Below, in pieces: positions 23,157 through 32,833 of a stretch of DNA of 64,000 nt; within the stretch, counting starts at the first letter, position 1; each line of letters begins with the position of its first letter. The stretch comes from Linyphia triangularis. Taxonomy: Eukaryota > Arthropoda > Arachnida > Araneae > Linyphiidae. Below the pieces are notes generated by a model. It saw only the letters and a program-made list of their open reading frames with translations. It did not search any database and was not told the origin of the DNA. The stretch spans positions 49,430,569 to 49,494,568 of the forward strand of contig OZ021723.1 of assembly GCA_963978545.1 (NCBI GenBank), in the 5' to 3' direction. The translations under genes and the position numbers were made by a program.

Positions 23157-25477
23157 AGCATTTTATGCCTACTCTTTTTAACTTTATAATATTTGAATTT
23201 CACAATTTCTAAATATAAATAAGTATTATACTAGTAAATATACTTCTGATTTTTTATACGTATATTATTTATTTTTGTGATTTTTGAAATGCCAGGAGTA
23301 GCTAGATATTGAGCTACATTGACGACACTTTTATGTGGTTTCTAAGTGATCCATTCAAAGTACGCTGCTTTCCATCCTTATTTTTAAACTTTTACTCAAA
23401 GGGGCGCCCCTAAATTCCAATCAAAATGGATGAAAGTTTTTGTGTATTCTAATTGACCCATTATGTAACCATTTCGTGCTATGCAAATGCTGGTTTTTAA
23501 AAAAATTTAAGTAATCGCTCAAAAATTGGCTTAAAAGTGCATTTTTTTTATGTTATGGACGTTTTTGATGCCAGAGAGACGCGGCTAGATATTCAACAAA
23601 ATTAACGAAATTTTGTGTGTTTTAACCGACCCATTAGACAACTTTTCCATGCTATGTCAAGACCAATTTTTTTAAAAAAAATTGGTCCACCCTAACGTTT
23701 ATTCTTACAATTTTGTGACATTTAGATACTTTTTTGATTATAGCAAGAGAGGATCGGCTAAATATTGAGCAAAACTGACCAAATTTTTTGTGTATTCTAA
23801 CTGACACATTAGGCAACAATTCTCTGCTATGTCAATGCCTTTTTTAAAAAGTTATTTTTAAAAAGTTATTTCCAAAAACTTCAAAGAAATTACTTAAAAG
23901 TGAATTTTTTTTGTGTTTTTTGGACATGTTCAATGCCAGAGGGGCGCTGCTAGAAATTGAACAAAATTGACAAAAAATTTTGTGCGTTTTAACTGATCCA
24001 TCAGGTAACTTTTTCACGCTATTCCAAGACCGATTTCGAAGAAAAAAAAATTATTTCCCTTAACGTCTAATCTGCTACGATTTTGCGACATTTAGGCATA
24101 TATTTGTCCAAAGCAAGAGGGGCGCGGCTAATTATTGAGCAAAATGGACTAAATTTTGTGTGTGTTCTAACTAACACATAAGGCAACTATTCCTTGCTAT
24201 GCCAATGCCATTTTTTAAAGTAATTTTAAAAAATTTCAAAAAAATGGCCTAAAAGTGAATTTTTTGTGTGGTTTTGGACATTTTCAATGCCAGAGGGGCG
24301 CGGCTAGAAATTGATCAAAATTGACGAAATTTTGTGTGCGTTTTAATTCACCCATTAGGTAACTTTTTCATGCTATTCCAAGACCGATTTCGAAAAAACA
24401 TTTTCTTGTATCCCCCCTAACGTCGAATCTGTTACAATTTTGTGACAATTAGGCACTATTTTGTTCAAAGCAAGAGGAACGCGGCTAAATATTGAGCAAA
24501 GTGGACGAAATTTTGTGTGTGTTCCGACTGACACATTAGACAACTATTCCATGCTATACCAAAGCCGATTTTTAATAAAAAATTCCAAAATTTTCCAAAA
24601 AATGGCTTAAAAGTGCATTTTTTTGTCACTTTTTACATTTTCAGGGCCAGAGCGGCGCGGCTAGATATTGAGCAAAATTGACGAAATTTTGTGTGTGTTC
24701 TAATTAACCCATTAGGCAACTTTTCCGCACTATTCCCAAAACGACTTCGAGAAAAAAAAATGCTGGCCATTTTCGGCCCACCCTACTGTACACGTATATT
24801 TTTGAAAATCATAGGGAAGAAATTGCTTAGTCACCAGATATATAAGATGTTCTGTGTTCCATTTAAAAGGGTTGGTTGTCGATGTAAAACCCTCTATCAA
24901 CTTTTCAACGTTGGGATCCTGATGCTTGCGAACCGATAGATAATGTTCATGATGACACTTTGCATTTGGGGTGGCATTTTAAATCATTTCTTCGGTTTCG
25001 GCAGCAATTCTTGTGAGCTCCAGATCTGCCAGAAGGAATCTTGTTCGAGCATTCTTGTTTAGAGTGATGCCTGTAAGTCCACCTTGAACTTTAAGTCGTC
25101 TATTCTGCTGCTCCAAAGCATCATCGGCTCATAAAGCGCAAAAAGGTATTTTGGTTTCATTAACAACCCATTTACCTTGGTGTAATTCTTGCCATATAGT
25201 TGTATGCTTTATATTACGTCTTTCCATATCCATCAAATACAGTGGAATCATTCTTGCATAGTTTAGTCGATCAAAGTCAAGGAAATACTTTATGATGTCC
25301 TGTGACGCATTCATACGAAGCGAATGACATCACCCACATGTTTGCATCATGAAGTGGCCCACGGGACCACTTTTTTCGACATTAGCGCCCAAACTAAATA
25401 GTCTGGTAACTTGCACGTTTTTTTTACGTTTTTATCGGGAATTTTTTTATGAGGAAAAATTCAATGGTTCTGTTTTT

Positions 25478-26012
25478 TTAATATGTTATTATTGAGATCT
25501 AATGGATACAAACATATTTTTTTTTGCTTAATTTTACAACGTTTTATTATTATTATTGGTCAAAGTAGATGTCTAAAAAAAAGGTACGTGGCTGGCCCCG
25601 ATGATTTCGGCTTTTAAAGACATCTGAAATAAAAATTAAAAAAATCGAATTCTTTATCAGTTTATAGAATTACCGTTCTCGTTAGAACTAGGATTATTAA
25701 ATTTTATCAGAAAATAATAGAATGGCGGACTTCGAAAAATAAAAGCGATTTTTTTTTTCAGGCACATCGGGCTGTAAATATGGAAAGTTAGGGATTAAAA
25801 AAAAGATCCTAGTCCCGACCAAGAACGATAATTCTATAGATTAATAATCAATTCGCTATTTTTAATTCTGATGTCTTTAAGAGACGATATCACCGGGGCC
25901 AGCTACATACCTTTTTTTAAGGCCTCTACTTTGATCAATAATAATGATAATAAAACCTTGTAAAATTAGGTCAGAAAAATTATTTTTGCATCCATTAGAT
26001 TGCAATAATAAC
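25478..26012. repeat. Near-palindromic element, arms of about 210 bp
   Basis: The left arm 25478-25695 is the reverse complement of the right arm 25808-26012 with scattered differences. The ends are TTATTATTG and CAATAATAA. Shared blocks include GGTACGTGGCTGGCCCC/GGGGCCAGCTACATACC and AATTTTACAA.GTTTTATTAT. The loop is about 110 bp. No coding content. Transcribed, it would fold into a long hairpin RNA. Confidence 0.85.
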
Positions 26013-26344
26013 TAAAAGTTATATGGTTATGCAATATGAAATAAAAGCTTCAGAAGAGAGAATTTCAAAAATATATACCTTGATTTTTTATTTATTATAT
26101 TTCAATTGTTAATCAACATTTCATTAGTAATTGTAATCAACCTGAAAAATTAACGATTTAAACAAAATTCTAGCAGTATTGCACTCCCTTGCAAAAAATC
26201 CTATTCGGCGCCCCATGCATATTTATTATCCATCTATCGTTTTCTCTCGAGAAAGTTCAGAATTTCCAGACGAAATTTTTTTAATTTACTCCCTCAAATC
26301 GGTAGTTCTCACTAATTTTTTAAACAACTTTAAGATGTGTTTAA

Positions 26345-26935
26345 GGGGACTTGACAGTCACCGACACAAGCTAAACACCGGATTTACATCTAACTTCAGT
26401 GTACTTATAAATTATTTATTTTTCAACGTATTTGCAAACTTTTTCTCAGAATTTATAGTTAGATATTTGCAAATATAGTAATAAGGCAAAAATAATTTTT
26501 AAAAAATAATCTCTTTAGTTAGTAAGAGTTTTTTGTAATTAATTAAAAACAACGATTTTCAGCACCTAGGTAAAAAATCTATTCAATATTTCAATCTAAT
26601 TTTTGAATACAATATTATATAAAAGTGAGTTTATACCTTAGTGACCCTAAAATTTTTATTTTAAATAAGTGTATATTTCTTTTAAACTGACATTTTAAGG
26701 GAAAAAAATTCCTAGTTCATACAAAACATATAATTTTCTTACATACATATTAATAGCAATATTGTCTAAAAAAAAAATAGGTTGTCATCGTTAATCGAAA
26801 TGTTAACTTAACATTAGTAATTTTTTAAAAAATATTTATAAGCTATTTTGTCTAGAAAGTGAACCAAGGTGTTAAAAATCACTGTTTTGAGATAATTTCA
26901 AAATATACTTTTAAACTAAAAATATTATATATTTA

Positions 26936-26967
<32 letters not shown>

Positions 26968-27118
26968 AATATTTGCTCAATTACTATGTTTATAAATATC
27001 TAACAACCCTTTGAGTGAAAAAAAGTTTATAAATTCATTGAGAAATAAATAATTTATAGGACATTGAAGTTGCATGAAAATATAACTTTTAAATTTTGTC
27101 GGTGACTGTCAAGTCCCC
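26345..27118. mobile_element. TTAA-flanked hairpin MITE
   Basis: The ends are perfect inverted repeats of 22 bp starting GGGGACTTGACAGTCACC. TTAA flanks both sides (26341-26344 and 27119-27122). The inverted similarity continues inwards over most of the 774-bp element (TATAAATTATTTATTT, TTAGATATTT, the CACCTAGG/CCTTGGT block), so it is almost one large hairpin. A poly-T tract lies at about 26937-26963. It shares the TTAA target and G-run ends with the element at 2168-3221 but not its sequence. Confidence 0.88.
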
Positions 27119-27213
27119 TTAAACATTTAGGATTATAAATATTCACTTTCAATAAAAGGCCGCTTCAATACATTTTCACTCTTTATGCATTTATATATTT
27201 TGAAATTTTGCTA

Positions 27214-27447
27214 TTACATATAACTAATGAACACGGGTGCAGCCTGCGAATTTAATGTTGCTAAATGAAATTTCTTTTTTCGAAGTTCATGAGAGTTACT
27301 ATTGCTGAGAGATGTAATTAAACTTGATTTGGGAAGCAGAACACGGCATGGTACGGCTTTTGTATCTATGGTTAAATCGTATTCCGTACATCCATCATAG
27401 ACAATCCAATGAAACTTTTCTAACGTTTCAGTTTGATTCAACAGCAA
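27214..27447 (-). CDS. Hypothetical ORF, 77 codons
   Basis: The ORF has ordinary composition (HWIVYDGCTEYDLTIDTK at the centre) and no recognised domain. It may be a piece of a transposon protein. No promoter, splice or homology evidence supports expression. Confidence 0.2.
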   Translation of the reverse strand: MLLNQTETLEKFHWIVYDGCTEYDLTIDTKAVPCRVLLPKSSLITSLSNSNSHELRKKKFHLATLNSQAAPVFISYM

Positions 27448-28390
27448 ATAATGAAGTGAATTGTGTAAAGAGTGGAGAAATACATCTTTAACACAGTAAT
27501 TCTATTATTTATTGTAGTTTAAAGAGCAACGGGAGAAGATGGATTGGCTAGGGACCGATGGCATAATGGGAAGAAGAGAGAAGACCGAGCCGATTCAACG
27601 CATCCCCAAGATAGAGTACCCTCTCACAGAGAACCAAACTTCCTTCTAAATAGAGTCTTCTCTACAGTGTTGAAAAATATCTTCTACATAGAATCGTCTA
27701 TCATACCAAAACAAACAAAAAAATATTAACTTCGATTTTCAAAGAAATAACACATTGTACAAGTGTAGATAATCTATTCATTAAAAGCGGTCTCGACCTT
27801 TAAAAAATAGTATCACTTATCAATTTCGGTTTTGTATCAAGGCAGAGAAAGGGATCGTTACAAAAATTATCGTTCAGAAAAGAAAAAAAAAAGGGTAAAT
27901 GATTATTTTGTAAATATATACTTGTAAATTACACCAAATGAAGTGAAATTCTATACAATACACGGAAAATCTACAAAATACCCTGACTTAATGAATTTTA
28001 AAAATTGAATCAAAGATGAAACAAAATGTGGAAAATATAAAAAGGGAGTATAGGAAATTTAAAAAGAACTAAAAACTTATTAAGAATAACCATTATTCTT
28101 TTGTAAAGTTTTTAATCAAGTAATCAATAGATATGAGTAATGAAAAATAGAACAAAAATTTTTAAATACAAAATAATTTGATACTTAAATAACGTAGGTT
28201 CTCTACATATGGGTGACGAATTTTTAGGGGAATATTTTTTAACTTAACATGCTTTTTTCGAAATTAATTACTACACTACGATATCAACTTTCATGCTCAT
28301 TTTTTATTTATTTTTTGAAAGCTAATATCCAGAAGATGAGTACTAAAAGCGTATAAAAAAAGGGGAGACAATTTATGGAGGATAGGGTCT
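27448..28390. other. Unassigned AT-rich DNA
   Basis: A 61-codon ORF (27544-27729), moderately GC-richer and beginning MARDRWHNGKKRED, is the only coding-like piece; it may be a retroelement scrap. The rest shows no features. Confidence 0.25.
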
Positions 28391-28396
28391 ACATAC

Positions 28397-28816
28397 ATGG
28401 AGGTATGTAAAAAGTATTCCAAAGTATCTCTACTACGAGTTAACAACAATAAACTTGAAGTTGTGGATGAATTTAAATATCTTGGTACTATAATAACCAC
28501 CAAAAATGCCATCTGCACTGAAATTGACAGCCGGCTAGTCATGGCAAACAAATGCTACTTTTGGATAAAAAAGCCAACTAAAAACCAAACCCCTTCGACT
28601 AAAAAAAAAAATCAATACATACAAAACACTCCTACGATCTGTGATCTTATATGGTAGTGAGTGCTGGCCCCTCAATAAATCAGAAGATAAGAAACTGATG
28701 ATTTTTGAAAGAAAAATATTAAGAAGAATCTTTGGAGCAGACTATGAAAACAATAAATGGCGGAATGGCGCACCCAATACAACCACGAGATCTATAGAAA
28801 ATTTAAACAACCAGAC
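28397..28816 (+). pseudogene. LINE reverse transcriptase C-terminal fragment (left part)
   Basis: Blocks VVDEFKYLGTIIT, EIDSRLVMANKCYF, ILYGSECWPLNKSEDKKL and FERKILRRIFGADYE match the C-terminal part of a non-LTR retrotransposon RT, including the FKYLG and YGSE.W motifs. There are frameshifts at about 28570-28640 and 28765. The end reads EIYRKFKQPDI in the shifted frame, where the DNA transposon at 28820 interrupts it. The remaining part resumes at 31888. Confidence 0.85.
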
Positions 28817-28819
28817 ATA

Positions 28820-31800
28820 TAGTCCAGTCATTCTAGAGTTGAACCTTGCATAAATTCCCATTGAGCTGAAATTTTGCAGAGTAGCTCTATTTGATGCCCT
28901 GAGCAACCCACAAAAAGTCCCCTACTCTCCCCCTTCGGCTTCCTGGTTTTTTAGGTGCTGGAATGCTGGGGCGCTGGAGAAATGCTGGAGCAGCTGTTAC
29001 TGACGAACGGCTAGTCGCATTGAGCTCAAATAGAGCTCAAATGAAAGGTAAATAAATGGGCTTTAATTTAAATATAAATTTGATATCATTCATTAACTTA
29101 CAAATTGATAAAAGCCTGTCAAAGTCGAAAAACCATGTATTTTTCTATTATTTTTCGATTTGAGTGCTTCTATTATTAATAAAAGATTTAAACATTTGGT
29201 ATAAAACTATTAAACTCTTTTTCAGATTTTTAGAGATTTATAAATATTGCTTGTGTGATAAATAGTTACAGATATATGAGCGTTTCAGTGAAACGCTACC
29301 TTGTAATGGGAGTCTCATAATAAAGCGTGCGGTGTTTCACCTTGATCAAATCAGACACAATAACCATTTTCCTCAAGTCTTTTCCATTTAAGACCTTTTT
29401 TAAACTGGAATACAATATCATATAACATAGATATGTAGATAAACATGTAATACGCATCTATGAGAAAAAATATCTCTGAATAAATATTTTCCTTAGAAAA
29501 TTTTAATTTTCAACTATTTACATATTGTTAAAATGCAATAACTAATAATGCATAAAAAAAAGCAATAACAATACTTGTAGGATATAATTCTTATAATCCC
29601 CGTCCTTGAAATGAAATAGAAAGTGATGTTAAGTGTGGTTGAAGGGTTATACGACTAGAAAAACTATTTTTTTCTTATAGAAGGATATATATTTATATTT
29701 TTAAAAATCTTTTTTGTCATTAAAGTAGGAAAACTAGGCTGCTTTCTTCATCAAATAGTATACTATCTACGAATTTTTTTTTTTTTTTGCACATCCCTCG
29801 GTATTGTCCACAAATATTTGAGCATTTATAAGTTCTGCTCTCCTGCAATCACACCCACTACTCGAGTTGCAGTTACTCTTACTGTTGCAAGGTATAATTT
29901 ATAAAAGTTCATCTGGAAAAGTAGGTAACATTGTAGGTTGAGGAACATTTCTTAACCACTGTTGTATTTGATGATAAACACAAAGTGAATGATGACGTGC
30001 CTCAGCTAACTTTGGAGGGAGAGTTTCTAATTTAAAAGTGGTGGTTATTGCAATTTTGGCTATACCTCTGCTGTACATGTATACCTGTAATTCGTTTAGT
30101 GTTACCCAATTTTGGCTTTTGTGAAGTGTTATCATGAACTTTTCTCTTGCTTCTGCTTTTTTATCACAATCTGTTTCAACCAAATTAAAAATTTCCAGCG
30201 TTTTCTTTATTTGAAAATTTTCAGATAGGATACCCCTTTCCTTTATTTTACAGTGCAGATGTTGTATCGCATCCAGTCATAAAATGGATGAAAAGTATAT
30301 GGTTCTTCATATCCCTAAAAATCTTTCTGTGTATACCTAAAATATAGTACAATTTTGCAATTTTTGATCCGACGTTCGATACAAGAAGCATAACGTTTGC
30401 TTTATTTGGAGTTCTAGCTACTGGCATTGTTTATCACTAGTTTCTAACTATCACTATCTGTAACAAGAACTGTCACCTTTCGTTTATATTTAGATTTTTC
30501 CAAAGTAGTGGCAACAATTAAGGCATCAGCATCTCCTACAGCTTCTTTCACATCCACTCCTCCCTTTTCAAGACGAATTTGTAGTTGTCGTATGAGCATG
30601 GTTTAATTGCCACTATTTGACTGAAAATCTTCATGTTTGCATGTAACTATTTGTGTCATATACTATTATGTTCGCACATTCCCGTTTTCGTGCTCTTCGA
30701 ATTTGTTCTTGTTCATTAGTTGTAGGACCACCTTAACCTCAAAATATTTACGTGATGAACACAAGATGGGGATAGTAAAATAATGCTATCACTATCTATC
30801 AGACATTGAGACTGTATTTTTTAAAGCTTTTCGAATACTAGAGGGGAAAATATAACTTTTTCTATAAGCGACATGAACAATGAGACCACTTTTGAAAATT
30901 TCCTTTAAATTATCATTTTATTGTAAGCTTGTAGTTTAAAGCGTTTCTGCAGCTTTTCTCCAATAGTCACTTTCAATGGGAATCCGCAGATTATGCAATT
31001 TTCTCAGTACAATATTGCCTTTGTGCAACAGTCTTTAAACAGGGTGTAATCTTAAGTTATATTTTAACTAGCAGCAGAAAAACCCAATGAAAAGAAAAAG
31101 AGTGATACTTTTCAACAAGCAATCAATACATTGTCACAACGAACAGCGATATTAGCGTTTTAAAAAATCCCGGACAATTGTGAAACTTCCTATAACAGTC
31201 CTCTTTCCCCCATTTCCGGTTAAAGGCATCCCCGAGTTCTTTCAGATTCTGCATGTTTTTTAATTCCACATGTTTTTTAGAAAGATGGGAGCCAACTTTT
31301 GAGGCTAAATTGGTGTAATGACCCTTCAATTCCAAATGGGAGTAGTCTCATTTAGTCTCAAACACTTGATAGTCAAATGAAAAGGGGAAAACTTCTATTG
31401 CGTCACTGAAACCCTTGCAGATCTGCAACTATTTATCGCACAAGCAATATTTATATATTTCTAGAAAGCTGAAAAAGAGTTAAATAGTTTTATGCCAAAT
31501 GTTTAAATCATTTATTAATAATAGAAGCGCTCAAATCGAAAAATAATAGAAAAATACATGGTTTTTCGACTTTGACAGGCTTTTATCAATTTGTAAGTTA
31601 ATGAATGATATCAAATTTATATTTAAATTAAAGCCCATTTATTTACCTTTCATTTGAGCTCTATTTGAGCTCAATGCGACTAGCCGTTCGTCAGTAACAG
31701 CTGCTCCAGCATTTCTCCAGCGCCCCAGCATTCCAGCACCTAAAAAACCAGGAAGACGAAGGGGGAGAGTAGGGGACTTTTTGTGGGTTGCTCAGGGCAT

Positions 31801-31884
31801 CAAATAGAGCCACTCTGCAAAATTTCAGCTCAATGGGAATTTATGCAAGGTTTGACCTATTTTTTGCCTAGAATGACTGGGCTA
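28820..31884 (-). mobile_element. DNA transposon with ~480-bp inverted ends carrying a FEN/XPG-like gene (Academ-like?)
   Basis: The outer 17 bp are TAGTCCAGTCATTCTAG (28820-28836) and CTAGAATGACTGGGCTA (31868-31884), inverted with one mismatch. Long inverted repeats continue to about 29294 on the left and from about 31397 on the right, with about 5% differences and an 11-bp indel. The 3-bp ATA is duplicated at 28817-28819 and 31885-31887. Removing the element plus one ATA rejoins the LINE frame from KFKQPDI to VIKANRIQWLGH. The 2.1-kb interior holds a minus-strand degenerate gene. From memory, Academ transposons have 3-4-bp duplications and an XPG-like nuclease domain, so this class fits best. 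Confidence 0.9.
29899..31335 (-). pseudogene. FEN/XPG-like nuclease gene of the long-TIR transposon, degraded
   Basis: Read 5' to 3' on the minus strand: an N-terminal ORF (31335-31123) with no clear motif; GDADALIVATTLEKSKYK at about 30490-30540; VTVLVTDSDS at about 30450; HILFIHFMTGCDTTSAL at about 30255-30300, followed by KGKG; then KLAEARHHSLCVYHQIQQWL at about 29935-29990, ending PDELL at 29899. The acidic DAD, DxD and GCD series followed by a KGK stretch parallels FEN1 (EAEA, DxD, GCDY, then a Gly/Lys-rich turn), with similar spacing between the first two. Stops separate most blocks. It is related to, but not the same subfamily as, the gene at 16949-25374. No Cys tail was seen. Confidence 0.7.
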
Positions 31885-31887
31885 ATA

Positions 31888-32060
31888 GTTTGTGTTATTA
31901 AAGCCAACCGTATTCAGTGGCTGGGACACATTTACAGATCTGAAGATAATAATCCGATAAAAAAAAAAGATAACATTCTCTAAACCAGACAAAACTAAAA
32001 AAAACAGACAAGATGGCAAAAACTTATTGGGACAATCTTGGCCTGCTCTAGGCTGCAGCA
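31888..32060 (+). pseudogene. LINE C-terminal fragment (right part, after the insertion)
   Basis: The frame resumes directly after the duplicated ATA with VIKANRIQWLGHIYRSEDNN, the conserved RxxWLGH motif near the C-terminus of such LINE proteins. Frame and motif order continue from the left part at 28816. Confidence 0.8.
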
Positions 32061-32833
32061 CCTGAAAAGAAGGGGTCAATATTTCATGGGGGGAAAAATT
32101 CTATATTTGTCAATTAAAAGAAGAAAATATTAGAGCTTTTTTTATTCGAGAAAGGATATATTTTTAGAGAATTATTCTCTGAAACCATAAATAAATAAAT
32201 AAAAAATAGAAACAATTCATTGTAGGGAATTGAAGAGTTTCTTCAATTGGATATGTAAAATAATACTTTAACCTTCGACACTGTTTTTACTAATAAAGTA
32301 TTTAAACATTACGAAGGACTTATTTCATTTACGACAATTTTGTCTAGTCGTGTTTTTCTTTCTTTAACATCCTATGACATTGAATTTCTAAAATCAACAA
32401 AAACAAATTTCAACAGAAATCCAATAATGTTTTTGAAAATTACACGAGTTTTGAAATAAATTTCTGAAAATTCTTTTCATTCTAGTAAATACAATTGCTT
32501 AACACGTTTTTAATGTCTAAGACACGCAATAATATTTTATCGATATTTCTAGAAAACCATTTCAACACACACAAAACTAAACTTATCTCTGATGTTTTTA
32601 ACAGAAATGAAGATATCATCTTAGAATCATTAAAAACCTCACAACATGAGTCAACAAATTTGAGTGCTGCAACACACATGGGAAAATCATTGTTTCCCTA
32701 CGGTGTTTACAAACAGAAAAATCGAGAAGCATTTTATGCGATTCTCTTTCATACGAGGTCAAATATCAATGACGAGTGCTATTATAAATATGGCCACCAT
32801 GATACTAAAAAATCATAAAATTCAACTAGGAAT
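32061..32833. other. Upstream region of the repeat-protein gene; uncertain ORF
   Basis: A 107-codon plus-strand ORF (32495-32818, starting MLNTFLMSKTRNN) has no recognised domain and overlaps an antisense ORF; I do not call it a gene. A TATAAAT at about 32781 lies about 50 bases before the ATG at 32834 and could be the promoter TATA box of the next gene. Confidence 0.3.

Larger units (their letters stand above)
21683..24785. mobile_element. Non-autonomous hAT-like transposon with inverted subterminal tandem arrays
   Basis: It starts TAGGATGGGCCGAAAA and ends with the complement of TAGGGTGGGCCGAAAA. The 8-bp duplication CTGTACAC stands at 21675-21682 and 24786-24793. Inside the left end are about four units, and inside the right end about eight units in opposite orientation, of a 176-180-bp repeat; the mark is a CTAATGGGTC/GACCCATTAG core. 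The middle (about 22340-23300) holds two head-to-head fragments of a transposase gene. It is inserted in the nuclease-like gene. Confidence 0.9.
16949..25374 (-). pseudogene. FEN/XPG-like nuclease protein of a large DNA transposon (Academ-like?), split by two insertions
   Basis: Three minus-strand blocks make up one gene: 25374-24794, 21674-20980 and 17959-16949. Block 1 has FDRLNYARMIPLYLMDM, DDALEQQNRRLKVQGGLTG and NPFKWNTEHLIYLVT. Block 2 has FPSKFIEDRI, TYEKLADDFVRQI and VHIIFHTYKQNSLK. Block 3 has EEADTN (about 17785), TDTDVLVLA (about 17695), GADNTGS.AGKGK (about 17545), RAHFQAMIS, FGWSLVDGKFEP and a Cys-rich tail (CSCLKRRCFLPCRC.. CTEMCSCGG). I know this as a multicopy uncharacterised family in arthropods and marine invertebrates. 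The acid/DxD/GxD series with a following GKGK resembles the FEN1/XPG metal-binding site; that reading is inference. Stops and frameshifts occur in each block. The two gaps are exactly the hAT-type insertions at 17968 and 21683, with their target duplications. Confidence 0.75.

Noticed and set aside
32495..32818. 107-codon ORF upstream of the repeat-protein gene
   Set aside because: It has no domain, overlaps an antisense ORF of similar size, and is AT-rich like the surrounding noncoding DNA.
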